Assembly (NCBI GenBank): GCA_017624275.1
Contig: JAGANG010000086.1
Span: 1 to 34,414 of the forward strand
Length of the DNA: 34,414 nt
From: Spirochaetales bacterium
Lineage (GTDB): Bacteria > Spirochaetota > GWE2-31-10
Reading direction: 5' to 3'
The translations under genes and the position numbers were made by a program. Positions 6,363 through 15,941 of the stretch are shown one piece after another (positions within the stretch are counted from its first letter, which is position 1; the number at the start of each line of letters is the position of its first letter). The notes beneath the pieces were generated by a model, which did no database searches, had not been told where the DNA came from, and was given only the letters and a program-made list of their open reading frames with translations.

Positions 6363-7589
6363 ATGGATATTTATCAAAGTTTTATAGATAATTCTGAAGA
6401 ATTTATAATCGGGTTGCAAACAAGACTTACGGCAGCACAAGCTATGGCTCCGGAAAACGGAGGAACCGGGGAATATACTAAAGTTAATATTTTAAAAAAT
6501 ATTCTTACCGGATTAAACTTTGAAGATTTTGAAGAAATTCATGCTCCGGATGATCGAGTTCCATGCAGTTTTCGCCCATCACTTATTGTCACTTTAAAAG
6601 GAAAAAACAGAAACAAATCATTATGGATTATTTCTCACTTGGACGTTGTTCCGCCGGGAGATAAAAATTTATGGCACACAGACCCATTCAAAGCCATTGT
6701 AAAAGACGGGAAAATTTACGGTAGAGGTACTGAAGATAATCAACAAGGTATCGTTGCTTCACTTGTGGCAGCCAAAGCGTTACTTCACAATAAAATCACT
6801 CCGGAAATCGACGTTAAACTTTTGTTTGTAGCCGATGAAGAAGTCGGAAGTAAATACGGCATAGATTGGATTTTAAATAACAGAAGCGATTTATTTCGAA
6901 AAGATGACTTAATTTTAATACCCGACGCTGGCGACCCGAAAGGTGAATATATCGAAATCGGAGAAAAATCTATTCTCTGGTTAGAATTTAATATTCAGGG
7001 AAAACAATCTCACGGTTCTCGCCCTGATTTGGGAATAAATGCAACACGTGCTTCTTCTAAATTAATGGTAGAATTAGATCGATTATACGAAGTTTTTTCT
7101 AATAAAAATGAGCAATTCGACGTTCCGTATTCTACATTTGAACCTACAAAACGTACGTCTTCCGTATCAAATATAAACACTATTCCGGGCAGTGAAACTC
7201 TTTGCTACGATTGCAGAGTTTTACCGGTATATAAACTTGATGATGTACTGGCTCAAATTGATTCTGCCGTTGAAAAAATAAAACAAGAAACTCACACAGA
7301 GATTACTTATACAATCATGCAGCGTGTCGACGCACCTCAAGAAACACCTGTAAATGCATCCATTGTACAGCAATTAACTGCTGCCATAGAAAAAAAATTA
7401 GGATTCAAACCTAAAACTTACGGAATCGGAGGCGGTACCGTTGCGGCATATTTCCGTCAAAAAGGTTACGACGCAGCATTATGGACTACACTGGACGGAA
7501 CAATGCACGGCCCGAATGAATATTCTTCAATTGAAAATACACAAAAAGATGCTTCTGTTTTTGCAGAATTAATGAGCAATGCCAAATAG
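6363..7589 (+). CDS. M20-family metallopeptidase/deacylase (ArgE/DapE/YgeY type)
   Basis: 408 aa cytosolic zinc hydrolase. Family residues are all present: H92 and D94 in SHLDVVPPGD, D125 in GRGTEDNQQG, the E159-E160 pair in ADEEVGSKYG, the later Asp in IPDAGDPKG, and the C-terminal His in TMHGPNEY. The SHGSRPDLG segment belongs to the dimerisation domain. M20 enzymes cleave N-acyl amino acids or short peptides; the substrate cannot be read from sequence, and annotations for this subgroup vary (dipeptidase, acetylornithine or succinyl-DAP deacylase). AGGAG lies 8 nt before the ATG. The stop codon overlaps the RBS of the next gene, so the two are probably co-transcribed. Confidence 0.88.
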   Translation: MDIYQSFIDNSEEFIIGLQTRLTAAQAMAPENGGTGEYTKVNILKNILTGLNFEDFEEIHAPDDRVPCSFRPSLIVTLKGKNRNKSLWIISHLDVVPPGDKNLWHTDPFKAIVKDGKIYGRGTEDNQQGIVASLVAAKALLHNKITPEIDVKLLFVADEEVGSKYGIDWILNNRSDLFRKDDLILIPDAGDPKGEYIEIGEKSILWLEFNIQGKQSHGSRPDLGINATRASSKLMVELDRLYEVFSNKNEQFDVPYSTFEPTKRTSSVSNINTIPGSETLCYDCRVLPVYKLDDVLAQIDSAVEKIKQETHTEITYTIMQRVDAPQETPVNASIVQQLTAAIEKKLGFKPKTYGIGGGTVAAYFRQKGYDAALWTTLDGTMHGPNEYSSIENTQKDASVFAELMSNAK

Positions 7590-7600
7590 GAGAAAGTTTT

Positions 7601-10379
7601 ATGAAATATAAATTAATCAATAATCATTGCGGATTACTTAATCATGAAACATCGGCATTTCAAATAATGAAAAATGAAATTAACGATGCAATAAACAAAG
7701 AAACTCCTACTGATTTTTTTCATCATTGCCAATTTTAATTTCTTTGATGCATTTAAAAAACTTTTACCGGAAATAGAAATATTAAATAATGCCGGTAAAC
7801 TCGGAAAAATTCGAATTTTAATATCTTCTGAAGAAAGCATAACTCCTAAAGATTTTCTTTTCGATTTAAGAAATGATGCTATTACTTTAGGAAAAAGTGA
7901 CTTTCAACAGATAAAGAAACTCTATAATAATAAAAAAATATCTTTCAGAATAAATTATAAAGATAAAATCAAAACACTTATGTATATCGTAAAAAACGAA
8001 AATAAATACAAAGTTTACTGCGGTAACACAAGTTTAACTTCCGAAAAAATAGGAAAAGCTCACATCAGTTTATTAACTGAAGTTACCGGAAAATCTCAAA
8101 TTAAACAAAAAAAATTCCTACTCTTTTTCAAAAAATTGTGGATGATTTCTGATACACATATTAATAATATCAGAATAATTTGTTATTTAAACGCCTATGC
8201 AAATCTTGAACTGATGCATTTGCCTCTTCGTCGTTTTATATCTTCATTTTTGAAAAAGAATAAAAAAGAATATCTGGTAAAAAATATCGGTCGCAATGAC
8301 TCACCTATCATTGATTTTCAAAATAATGCTTTTTATGCTTGCGTAGAACGAATGGAAAACTACGGAAGCGTTATGTTGTCAAATTCTATAGGTATCAGTG
8401 AAAACCGTCTTACGGCACGAGTAATAAAATTTTATTATCTGCGTAACAGAAATATTCTTATAATCGCCTCTGAAGAGCGAATTCTGATATGGAAAAAACT
8501 TTTAAAAGAAGAAGGAATGTTTAGAGACGGAATTACATTTCTTGACAGAAAAAATCTCCAATCTCCTGATTTTGACGACTCACAATATGTAGAAAACGAT
8601 TTTATCATTGTCGACGAGGCTGAATATTTCAGTACGGCAAAAGACATAAACAACAGACGTAAACATTTTCAAAAAATTCTTAATCAAAATCCGGAAGCAA
8701 AGTTAATGATGATTTCCAAAAACATCATCAATGACTCACTGCTTGATTTAGTATACATTGTAAATACTTTCATAAGAGGTAGTTACAAGAATATTCTCGA
8801 AGAAATCGGAATAAATGAAAAACTTGCCAAATTGGAAAATGATATTTTGAATAAAACGATGAATAATGATTCTATCGATACTATTCAAAACATTCTGGAT
8901 TTATTTTTGGTACAACAAGAGTTAAAACTTTTTGATTTTAATTCAACAAAAGTTTATGAAGTCGGACAAGAAGCAAATCGTCCGCAAATCATAACTGTCA
9001 AATACACATATTCTCATGAAATTTTCACAGCCATATTTGAAAATCTGTTACCGACAATCATGAATTTGAACTTCGAATATACAAAGTTAAAATTTATTAA
9101 ATACCATGATGAACCTAGTTTGATTCATTGGTACAAGTGGAAAATGTTGAGAAAAATCGATTCCAGTTTGTTTGCTTTTACTGCGACTTGTGAAAATTTC
9201 TGTGCAAAAACTCAATTCGTTTCCGGGTTGTTGCGTGGAAATAAAGACAACATGGACGAGGGATTAAAATATTTTACAAGTTATCAAATCGGTAATATTT
9301 TAAAATCATTTGAAGATACAACCTTAAAAGAAAAGAATGAAATTATAGGACGTTTAGAAGCCGATTATATTGGAACTACCAAATTATTGGAAAATATCAA
9401 CAACATAAAATACCTAGGAAACAAAGACGAAAAAATAACAGCATTGTTAAAAATAATTAACAGCGAAAACAAACCGGCTATAATTTTTTCCGAATCTGAT
9501 GACACATTAAGATATTTACAAAAACGACTACTTGAATACAGAAGCAAAAAAATCGAGGTAATTCCCGGTGAAAATGCATCGTATGACGGTGAGGATATGA
9601 TTAAAGTTGAGAATTCTGATATAGAAAAAATCTGTCAGGATTTTGAAAATGATGAAATTGAAATTCTTTTGGTAAATGACAATATTCCCGAAGAAATAAA
9701 ATTGCCCCATGCAAAAGTAATAATCAATTTCGATTTACCTAATATTCCGTTTATTCTAAGTAAAAGAATCAACAAGACAACATCTGACCCTAAAATTAAT
9801 AAGATTAAAATTTATAATTTTCAATCAGATAAACGTGTAGATAAAGAAATTGAACTATTCGAAAAAATGAATCTTGATGTTTCGGATATTATTTCTTATT
9901 TCGGGATTGATTACGTTCAATGGTGTCGTAATATTAAAAACATTACTGATATCTCAAATGACAATATTCAAACTTTGTTGCTAATGACAAAAGAATATAA
10001 AGATTTTCTAGCTAAGAAAAATATTGATGATGTGACATACAAAATGCCGCAAAAATTGCCTTATGACGATATTTCTTTGCGACAGTTTATAAAATATTTG
10101 GATATTTCTGAGGAAACTTTGAAATTGACAGAGAATAAATTTAAAAAGCCTATTTATACAATTTTAAAATCTGACCAAGAGTCTTTTTATATTATTTATC
10201 TGACATCAAGAGGACTAAAAACATACAGTAATATTCATTTCTCTGAAACTGAGGTAAATCGTGAGATTACAACGGACGAAGCAGAAAAAATTACTGATAT
10301 TATAAAAAATGAAATAAAATCTGAAAATGATTTTATAGAAGTAATAGGAATTATTGTATACACAAAAAACTCCTACTAA
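7601..10379 (+). pseudogene. PLD-SNF2 helicase-like gene, frameshifted, catalytic motifs degenerate
   Basis: A start at 7601 with AGGAGAAAG overlapping the previous stop gives MKYKLINNHCGLLNHE, then stops at 7736. The rest continues in another frame (FFDAFKKLLPEIE) without interruption to 10379. The switch is at a run of seven T (7714-7720); six T would restore one protein of about 925 aa. The N-terminus resembles a phospholipase-D-like domain (..KIKTLMYIV....VYCGNTSLT), but the HxK motif reads KxL. A SNF2-like helicase follows. Its Walker A position reads GISEN instead of GxGKT, Walker B is kept (IIVDEAEYF), and the motif VI region reads LSKRINKTT without the usual QRxGRxxR. The protein therefore looks catalytically dead or repurposed. 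hisC follows with good spacing. The open part alone is 7980-10379. Family by pattern recognition; loss of motifs is directly visible. Confidence 0.65.
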
Positions 10380-10403
10380 TTTTAGAAAAAAGGAAAAGAA
10401 ATT

Positions 10404-11462
10404 ATGTTTGCTGAAAGAATAAAAGCTTTAAATCCTTATGTCCCGGGGGAGCAACCCAAAGACAGAGTTTATATAAAATTAAATGCTAATGAAAATCCTT
10501 ATCCGCCGTCTCCACGTGTGCAAGAAGCATTAAATGAATTTGATTCTTCAATTTTGCGACGATATCCGGATCCGGATGCTAATGAATTACGAAAAGCATT
10601 TGCTTCACTTGTGGGGGTAACTCCGGATATGGTTTATGCCGGAAACGGTTCAGATGAAATTCTTTCATTTATATTTTATACTTTTTTTGACAGCAAACTT
10701 CCTGTTGTTTTACCACAACATACTTATAGTTTTTACCCGGTATATGCCAGTTATTACAATATTCCTTTGCATAAAGTTCCGCTAGAAGATGATTTTTCTA
10801 TTTCAATAGACAAACTTTTGAAAGTTGAAAGTTGCGGAATAATCTTTGCAAATCCAAACGCACCTACGGGACGTTTTATGTCATTGGCTGATTTGCGAGA
10901 ACTTTTGACAAAATATGATTCCGATAAACCTGTAGTCGTTGATGAAGCCTATATTGATTTCGGTGCAGAAACTGCAATTCCTTTGTTAAAAGAATTTCAT
11001 AATCTTATAATTATCAGAACATTTTCAAAAAGTTATTGTTTTGCCGGAGCCAGACTCGGTTTTGTGATTGCAGCACCGGATGTCATCAATACTTTTATAA
11101 CAGTAAAGAATTCATTCAATCACTTCCCTATTGATTCTATTATTCAAAAATTGGGAATTGCAACTTGTAATGATTATACTTATTATCAAGAAATTAACGC
11201 AAAAATTGCAAAGACCAGAGATTGGTTCAGCTGTGAACTGGAAAAATTAGGATATGACGTAATTCCGTCAAAAACAAACTTTGTTTTTGTTAAAAAAACC
11301 GGCTTGTCAGGAGAAGAAATTTATAAAGAAGTTAAAAAATCCGGTATTTTAATTCGTCACTTTAATCACAGTGGAATCGAGAATTACGTAAGAATTACAA
11401 TAGGAACGCAAGATGAAATGGATTTATTACTCAATGCAATGAAAAACATTTCATCTAACTAG
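10404..11462 (+). CDS. hisC: Histidinol-phosphate aminotransferase family enzyme
   Basis: 352 aa PLP-dependent fold-type I aminotransferase. Visible are the N-terminal substrate-arm motif KLNANENPYPPSP, AGNGSDEIL (cofactor phosphate region), IIFANPNAPTG, VVDEAYIDF with the PLP-ring Asp, the Schiff-base K209 in RTFSKSYCFAG, and R217 in ARLGF. HisC converts imidazole-acetol phosphate to histidinol phosphate with glutamate; homologues may also transaminate aromatic keto acids. No other his gene lies in the window, so a wider role is possible. AGGAAAAG precedes the ATG at 10404. Same strand and close spacing suggest it belongs to the peptidase operon. Confidence 0.92.
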   Translation: MFAERIKALNPYVPGEQPKDRVYIKLNANENPYPPSPRVQEALNEFDSSILRRYPDPDANELRKAFASLVGVTPDMVYAGNGSDEILSFIFYTFFDSKLPVVLPQHTYSFYPVYASYYNIPLHKVPLEDDFSISIDKLLKVESCGIIFANPNAPTGRFMSLADLRELLTKYDSDKPVVVDEAYIDFGAETAIPLLKEFHNLIIIRTFSKSYCFAGARLGFVIAAPDVINTFITVKNSFNHFPIDSIIQKLGIATCNDYTYYQEINAKIAKTRDWFSCELEKLGYDVIPSKTNFVFVKKTGLSGEEIYKEVKKSGILIRHFNHSGIENYVRITIGTQDEMDLLLNAMKNISSN

Positions 11463-11465
11463 AGG

Positions 11466-11651
11466 TTGAAATGCAAAAAAAAAAATATAGCTCAAGAAAA
11501 TGATATTCGAGAAATAGATTTTTTGTTTTCCTCGCAATCAACAAATAAAAAAGCAACAGCTCATTTTCCGTCTGCGACTTCAAAACTAAACGAATGCAGA
11601 TTTTCCGATTTACAAAAACCGGAACGCAAAAGTGACACAATGCAAGAGTGA
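11466..11651 (+). CDS. Possible 60-aa protein between hisC and the EamA gene, start broken by a poly-A run
   Basis: AGAGG (11461-11465) is correctly placed for the ATG at 11471. From there the frame enters a run of eleven A (11475-11485) and stops after ten codons. With ten A the ATG would join a frame that stays open to 11651 (AQENDIREIDFLF.. to ..KSDTMQE). In the given sequence that frame can only be entered from a TTG at 11466, directly against the RBS. The product is hydrophilic, with no domain I recognise. The stop lies 13 bases before the ATG of the transporter, which fits translational coupling. The protein may be real with an indel in the A-run, or the region may simply be spacer. Confidence 0.35.
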   Translation: MKCKKKNIAQENDIREIDFLFSSQSTNKKATAHFPSATSKLNECRFSDLQKPERKSDTMQE

Positions 11652-11664
11652 ATTACGTTATAAA

Positions 11665-12525
11665 ATGAACAATAAAACTAAAGCTATACTATTGATGCTT
11701 CTTTCTTCATTATCATTTGCAATAATGGCGTTCTTCGTAAAACTTTCCGGAGATATTCCGCTATTTCAAAAAGTTTTTTTCAGAGATTTAGTAGTTGTAA
11801 TATTTACACTTTGCGGACTCGCATCGATAAAAGTCTCACCTTGGGGAAAAAAAGAAAACAGACTTCAATTGTGGTCACGGGGAATTTCCGGTTTTATCGG
11901 AGTAGCATTTTATTTTTACTCGGCAAGTCATCTGTATTTATCAGATTCAACAATCATTAATAAACTTTCTCCCTTTTTTACTACATTGTTTGCTGTTTTA
12001 TTGCTAAAAGAAAAAATCAAGCCACTACAAATTTTTGCTCTAGTCTTATCACTATTCGACGGAATACTTGTTGTCAAACCGGAATTTTCAATGTCCGTAT
12101 TTCCAGCATTTTGCGGAATAATAGGTGCAATAGTCGCCGGTTTTTCGTATGCGATGGTAATCAGTCTGACAAATCGTGAAGAGCCGTTAGTTGTAGTTTT
12201 TTATTTTTCAAATACTTCGGTCTTGTGTTCATTCTTTTTAATGCTGGCAAATTTTCAAATTCCTACATTACAAAATTTAATAATCTTAATTTGTACCGGA
12301 ATATTTGCTACCGGCGGACAAGTACTTTTGACTTATGCTTATAAATACGCCAAAGCATCATCAATTTCTGTTTACAGCTATTCAATAATTATTTTTTCAG
12401 GATTACTGGGCTTTATTTTCTGGAAAGAAATCCCCGATTTTCGTTCTGTAATCGGCGGACTTTTCATTATTATATCCGGATTTGCATTGTATATTGCGCA
12501 ATACTTGCAAAAGAAAAACAGATAA
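11665..12525 (+). CDS. EamA/DMT-family membrane transporter
   Basis: About 287 aa, almost wholly hydrophobic, with ten predicted helices in two EamA repeats. The first opens at LLMLLSSLSFAIMAFFVKL. Typical signatures are FYFYSASHLYLSDSTIINKL and LLLKEKIKPLQ in the first half, and FWKEIPDFRSVIGGLFIII at the end. The family exports or imports small metabolites (amino acids, nucleotides, sugars); the substrate cannot be told. A GTG 33 bases further upstream is also in frame, but the ATG at 11665 gives the usual DMT start and avoids overlap with the preceding ORF. It ends 9 bases from the convergent kinase gene, with no obvious terminator. Confidence 0.88.
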   Translation: MNNKTKAILLMLLSSLSFAIMAFFVKLSGDIPLFQKVFFRDLVVVIFTLCGLASIKVSPWGKKENRLQLWSRGISGFIGVAFYFYSASHLYLSDSTIINKLSPFFTTLFAVLLLKEKIKPLQIFALVLSLFDGILVVKPEFSMSVFPAFCGIIGAIVAGFSYAMVISLTNREEPLVVVFYFSNTSVLCSFFLMLANFQIPTLQNLIILICTGIFATGGQVLLTYAYKYAKASSISVYSYSIIIFSGLLGFIFWKEIPDFRSVIGGLFIIISGFALYIAQYLQKKNR

Positions 12526-12534
12526 TTTTTTTAT

Positions 12535-14832
12535 TTATCGATTGATTTTTTTTATTACTTCAAAAATCTTGCCGGAAAGTTCATTTAATGAATAAGGTTT
12601 TGTAAGAAATCCATTATATCCGCAGCAATTAGCAAGTTCTCTTTTTTCACTTGCACCGGACATAAAAATTACGGCTATATCATCACGCAATTCTTTTAAT
12701 TTATTAAAAACTTCCAATCCGGACATTTCAGGCATTATTAAATCTAAAAGAACAATAGAAATCTGATTATTATTACGAAAAATTTCTATTCCGTCGCTTC
12801 CGTTATCTGCAAGTAAAACTTTATATCCGCATTTATTTAACATTTGTCCGGTAACTTTAAGCAACATTTCATTATCATCAATAACCAAAATTGTTTTCCC
12901 CGAATCCAAATCCACAATAAGATCTTCGTCCTTATCTGCTTTTTTTTCCATAATCGGTAAATAAACACGAAAAATACTGCCCTTATCAGGTTCTGATTCT
13001 GCACTCAACCAACCGTTATGACGCTTTATCAAATTCTTGCAAATAGTTAAACTCATATTTTTGCCTTTTGTATTTTCATCAACGTATGATGAATCCAAAA
13101 TCGCCTTTAACTTCTCATAATCAATACCGATTCCGCTGTCTTGAATCTCTACACAATAATATTCCGTTCCGTTTCCATTATCTACAATTTTTCTGGCAAG
13201 ATTAATTTTCAAATCACCTTGCCATAAGTCTCCGTTTTTCCGTTGAACAGTCATTGCATTAATCGCATTTAATATTAAACTCAAAAATATTTGTTCTAAT
13301 TGATAAACATTTCCTTGGATAACAGCTTTTTCCGTATTCAAATTATCAGTAAAATTCAAAGCTATTTCCGGCGGAATCGATGGCGACAAAATCGACAAAA
13401 TATTATTAAGTAAATCTCGTAAATCAACTTCAGATATTTCACTTTCATTCCAATTAGATACAAAAGAAAGTTTCTTAATCAAATTGCAACTTCGCTTAGA
13501 AGCTTTTTCTATTACTTCAAGCATATCTTTCAATTCAGCTTTTTCTTCCGGTAAAGAATCAAGCTCAAACTTTGCTAAAAAATTAGCTCCCATAATTTCG
13601 CACAATAAATTATTAAAATCGCATGTAATATTACGAAGTATTTTTTTGGTATCTTCAATTCTGAAATTATCTAAAAGTTCATTTTCCTTTATTATAAAGT
13701 TCGTTATATCATCCAGTCTGATAATTCCGCGAACTTCACCTCGATACTCAAACGGATTTAATGTAACTGCATAATATTTGTCATTATCACAACATTGAAA
13801 GGTTTGCACTTTATGATTTTTTAAATTGTTAAATAACAAATCTGTAATATTTTCCGTAAACGGCAAAATTTCAGATAACGGAAATAAATTTGCCGACTCA
13901 CAATCTTTTTTCGTGAACATATGCATTTGTTCATTCTGTTGAATAACTATAAGTTCTTCATTTACAATCACAAGCATTGCCGGAACAAGATTAAAAACTG
14001 TATTCATATATTCTTGAGCTGCATGTTCACATTCTTCCGTATAAATACGCTTCTTTACTTCCTGTTGCATTTCTTCGTTACTAAGTTCAAGCTGACGAAT
14101 TAAAAACGCTTTATGCTGAAAACTTTTTGTCAAATCCATCATTAAATCATTAAATTCTTGAATCAAAAGTCCTATTTCATCTTCCGATGAAAGTGAAGAA
14201 ACTAAAGTTGCACTAACATAACCGGATTTTCTATATTGCTGAATATGTTTAATTAACATTTTAAGAGGATGAATAACTGAAACTTCTAAGAATAGAAAAA
14301 TCACAAGTGAAGAAAAAACAATAATAAAAAGCAATGTAAAAAGAAAATCACTGAAATAAGAAAATCGCTTTTCTTTGATTGCTTTATCTGAAAATATAAC
14401 TTCTATATTACCTTTTTTTTGATCATCAACAACGATTTCTTCCTTTGCAATGTTTATAATCCGTGGGTCATATTGAAACTTTGGCTCAACTTTTACACTT
14501 ACAGGCAACCAATCTTCATTACGTTCAAAACGTAACATCAAAGATTTTTTTGTATCATAAAGTGTAATTGATTGAATCGATAAATTCGCATCCATTTCAT
14601 TATGAAAAAATTGCTCAACATATCCTTTCCGCTTATCATCCGGCTCAAAAGAATACAAAATAGAAGAAACAGTTTGCAAACGAGTCAAAATTTCCTGTTC
14701 ATTAATGCTTATTTGACGCAATTCTTTTGTACGATTGGAATAAATAAAAAGGTATAAGAAAAATGAAAACGTTAATATTATTGTTAATATTAATGTCACT
14801 AATGTCTTAATTGAAATGGATTTTATATTCAT
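12535..14832 (-). CDS. Membrane hybrid histidine kinase with receiver, lacking the phosphoacceptor His
   Basis: About 765 aa. TM1 (about 12-33) and TM2 (about 160-185) enclose a periplasmic sensor region. A HAMP domain (about 186-240), coiled coil, PAS-like domain (about 280-385), DHp, HATPase_c (to about 625) and a C-terminal receiver (about 645-765) follow. The DHp motif normally reading AHDFNN reads TCDFNN, so the phosphorylatable His is Cys406. The N-box (NAINAM) and G1 (DSGIGI) remain, but the G2 GLGL motif is NMSL. The receiver is intact: DD pair in VIDDNE, D699 in LLDLIMP, K in LTKPY. It is therefore probably a pseudokinase or a receiver docking protein. AAAGAG supports the ATG at 14832; in-frame TTGs lie just upstream. 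No partner regulator is adjacent. Confidence 0.9.
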   Translation of the reverse strand: MNIKSISIKTLVTLILTIILTFSFFLYLFIYSNRTKELRQISINEQEILTRLQTVSSILYSFEPDDKRKGYVEQFFHNEMDANLSIQSITLYDTKKSLMLRFERNEDWLPVSVKVEPKFQYDPRIINIAKEEIVVDDQKKGNIEVIFSDKAIKEKRFSYFSDFLFTLLFIIVFSSLVIFLFLEVSVIHPLKMLIKHIQQYRKSGYVSATLVSSLSSEDEIGLLIQEFNDLMMDLTKSFQHKAFLIRQLELSNEEMQQEVKKRIYTEECEHAAQEYMNTVFNLVPAMLVIVNEELIVIQQNEQMHMFTKKDCESANLFPLSEILPFTENITDLLFNNLKNHKVQTFQCCDNDKYYAVTLNPFEYRGEVRGIIRLDDITNFIIKENELLDNFRIEDTKKILRNITCDFNNLLCEIMGANFLAKFELDSLPEEKAELKDMLEVIEKASKRSCNLIKKLSFVSNWNESEISEVDLRDLLNNILSILSPSIPPEIALNFTDNLNTEKAVIQGNVYQLEQIFLSLILNAINAMTVQRKNGDLWQGDLKINLARKIVDNGNGTEYYCVEIQDSGIGIDYEKLKAILDSSYVDENTKGKNMSLTICKNLIKRHNGWLSAESEPDKGSIFRVYLPIMEKKADKDEDLIVDLDSGKTILVIDDNEMLLKVTGQMLNKCGYKVLLADNGSDGIEIFRNNNQISIVLLDLIMPEMSGLEVFNKLKELRDDIAVIFMSGASEKRELANCCGYNGFLTKPYSLNELSGKIFEVIKKINR

Positions 14833-14959
14833 CAACAAGCTCTTTTTAATAAAAAAATAAATTTATTTTAATATTGGCTTACTTAAATAACACTTTTTTA
14901 TTAAAAAGTAAAATATTAAACTGTATTAATATAAAAAAAATAATCTTATTTTTGTAGAT

Positions 14960-15004
14960 AAAAAAAATCTCCTGAAAACCTGCTAAAATAGTTTTCAGGA
15001 GATT
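14960..15004 (-). terminator. Strong rho-independent terminator of the HExxH gene
   Basis: A perfect 14-bp stem (14966-14979 with 14991-15004, AATCTCCTGAAAAC/GTTTTCAGGAGATT), an 11-nt loop and a run of T on the minus strand. It separates the HExxH gene from the kinase gene; 14840-14959 is AT-rich and should hold the kinase promoter, which I cannot place. Confidence 0.9.
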
Positions 15005-15026
15005 TGTCTGAACATTTTAGAAGAAA

Positions 15027-15839
15027 TTATTCCAAATCTTCAATCATTTTTTCAACTTTTTCCAATTTTTCATTCAATGTTTTAATCGTTTTTTCTATTT
15101 TTTCTTTTTCCTTTTGTAACTTTTTCTTGGGATCCTGCAATGTTTCTCTTTCATCTTCTTTCATTGTAGAATCTTTCATTTGAACACGAACCGCATCGGG
15201 ACTGCTTTCTTCTTCCATCAATGCCTGAACTGCTTCTTCACGTGCAGAACTACCTTTAATAGAAGAAATCATTTTCATATTATCAAAACCGACTTCCGGT
15301 GGTAAATCCAGCTCACTTATTTTCATAATAGTTTTGGCTGTATTATGCTGCAATTTTAACTCTCTATCTACGTAGTCATCAAAAAATAAATTATTTTTAA
15401 CACAAAGTAACGCAACATCTTTCAATAAAAGCCCCAATTCTTTCATTTGTTGAGCATTATTTTTTAAATAATTATCTTTTATTTTTTGTGTCAACGTCAA
15501 AAATTCCGGATTATTACGAAATGGATTTTGATAAATTTCCAATTCTTCTGCTTTTTTTAATAAGGTATGAAAAATTTGCCAAAATCGAGCATTATGACAA
15601 CGATTTGTTAATAACGGTCCATATTTTACATGATGAATATGATGTGCAAATTCGTGAATTCCGGTATATATAAGTCCATTATCTTCATTAAAATTTTTAT
15701 TATGAATAATAATCTCTTTTGTTTCCGGTTTATATAATCCGTGAACTTTTTTACTTGTTTTCCCACTGAAAACCAACAAAAAGTCTCCGGCATTAGGTTC
15801 TAGCATTAACAATTTTTCTTTTAATTGATCTACATTCAT
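15027..15839 (-). CDS. HExxH zinc-peptidase-like protein with C-terminal coiled coil
   Basis: 270 aa. A zincin motif HEFAHH gives H62, E63 and H66. A third possible ligand, H82 in CHNARFW, is placed like the HxxxFW of SprT/YgjP-type (DUF45) metalloproteins. The last ~40 residues are a Lys/Glu-rich coiled coil (KEKEKIEKTIKTLNEKLEK). No signal peptide, so it is cytosolic. The start was chosen at 15839: AGGAAGG lies 5 nt before it, and the promoter predicts transcription starting at about 15853, downstream of the alternative ATG at 15857. The gene is monocistronic with its own terminator. Peptidase activity is inferred; role and substrate are unknown. The specific subfamily is not certain. Confidence 0.6.
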   Translation of the reverse strand: MNVDQLKEKLLMLEPNAGDFLLVFSGKTSKKVHGLYKPETKEIIIHNKNFNEDNGLIYTGIHEFAHHIHHVKYGPLLTNRCHNARFWQIFHTLLKKAEELEIYQNPFRNNPEFLTLTQKIKDNYLKNNAQQMKELGLLLKDVALLCVKNNLFFDDYVDRELKLQHNTAKTIMKISELDLPPEVGFDNMKMISSIKGSSAREEAVQALMEEESSPDAVRVQMKDSTMKEDERETLQDPKKKLQKEKEKIEKTIKTLNEKLEKVEKMIEDLE

Positions 15840-15859
15840 TTTTACCTTCCTCGGCATGA

Positions 15860-15888
15860 TTAATAGGATAAAAGAATTAAGTTGTCAA
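15860..15888 (-). promoter_or_regulatory. Sigma-70-type promoter of the HExxH gene
   Basis: Minus strand: TTGACA (15883-15888), 17 nt, TATTAA (15860-15865). Consensus -35 box and ideal spacing. Confidence 0.75.
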
Positions 15889-15924
15889 TTATCCGAAAGT
15901 TCTCATTTATACTAAAACGGCATA

Positions 15925-15941
15925 AGGGTCTGTCGTCTATT
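15925..15941 (+). repeat. REP-like repeat, right half, overlapping the RAYT stop codon
   Basis: AGGGTCTGTCGTCTATT, identical to the right half of the full copies at 27688 and 29144. Its CTA (15937-15939) is the TAG stop of the transposase gene on the other strand. Confidence 0.8.
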
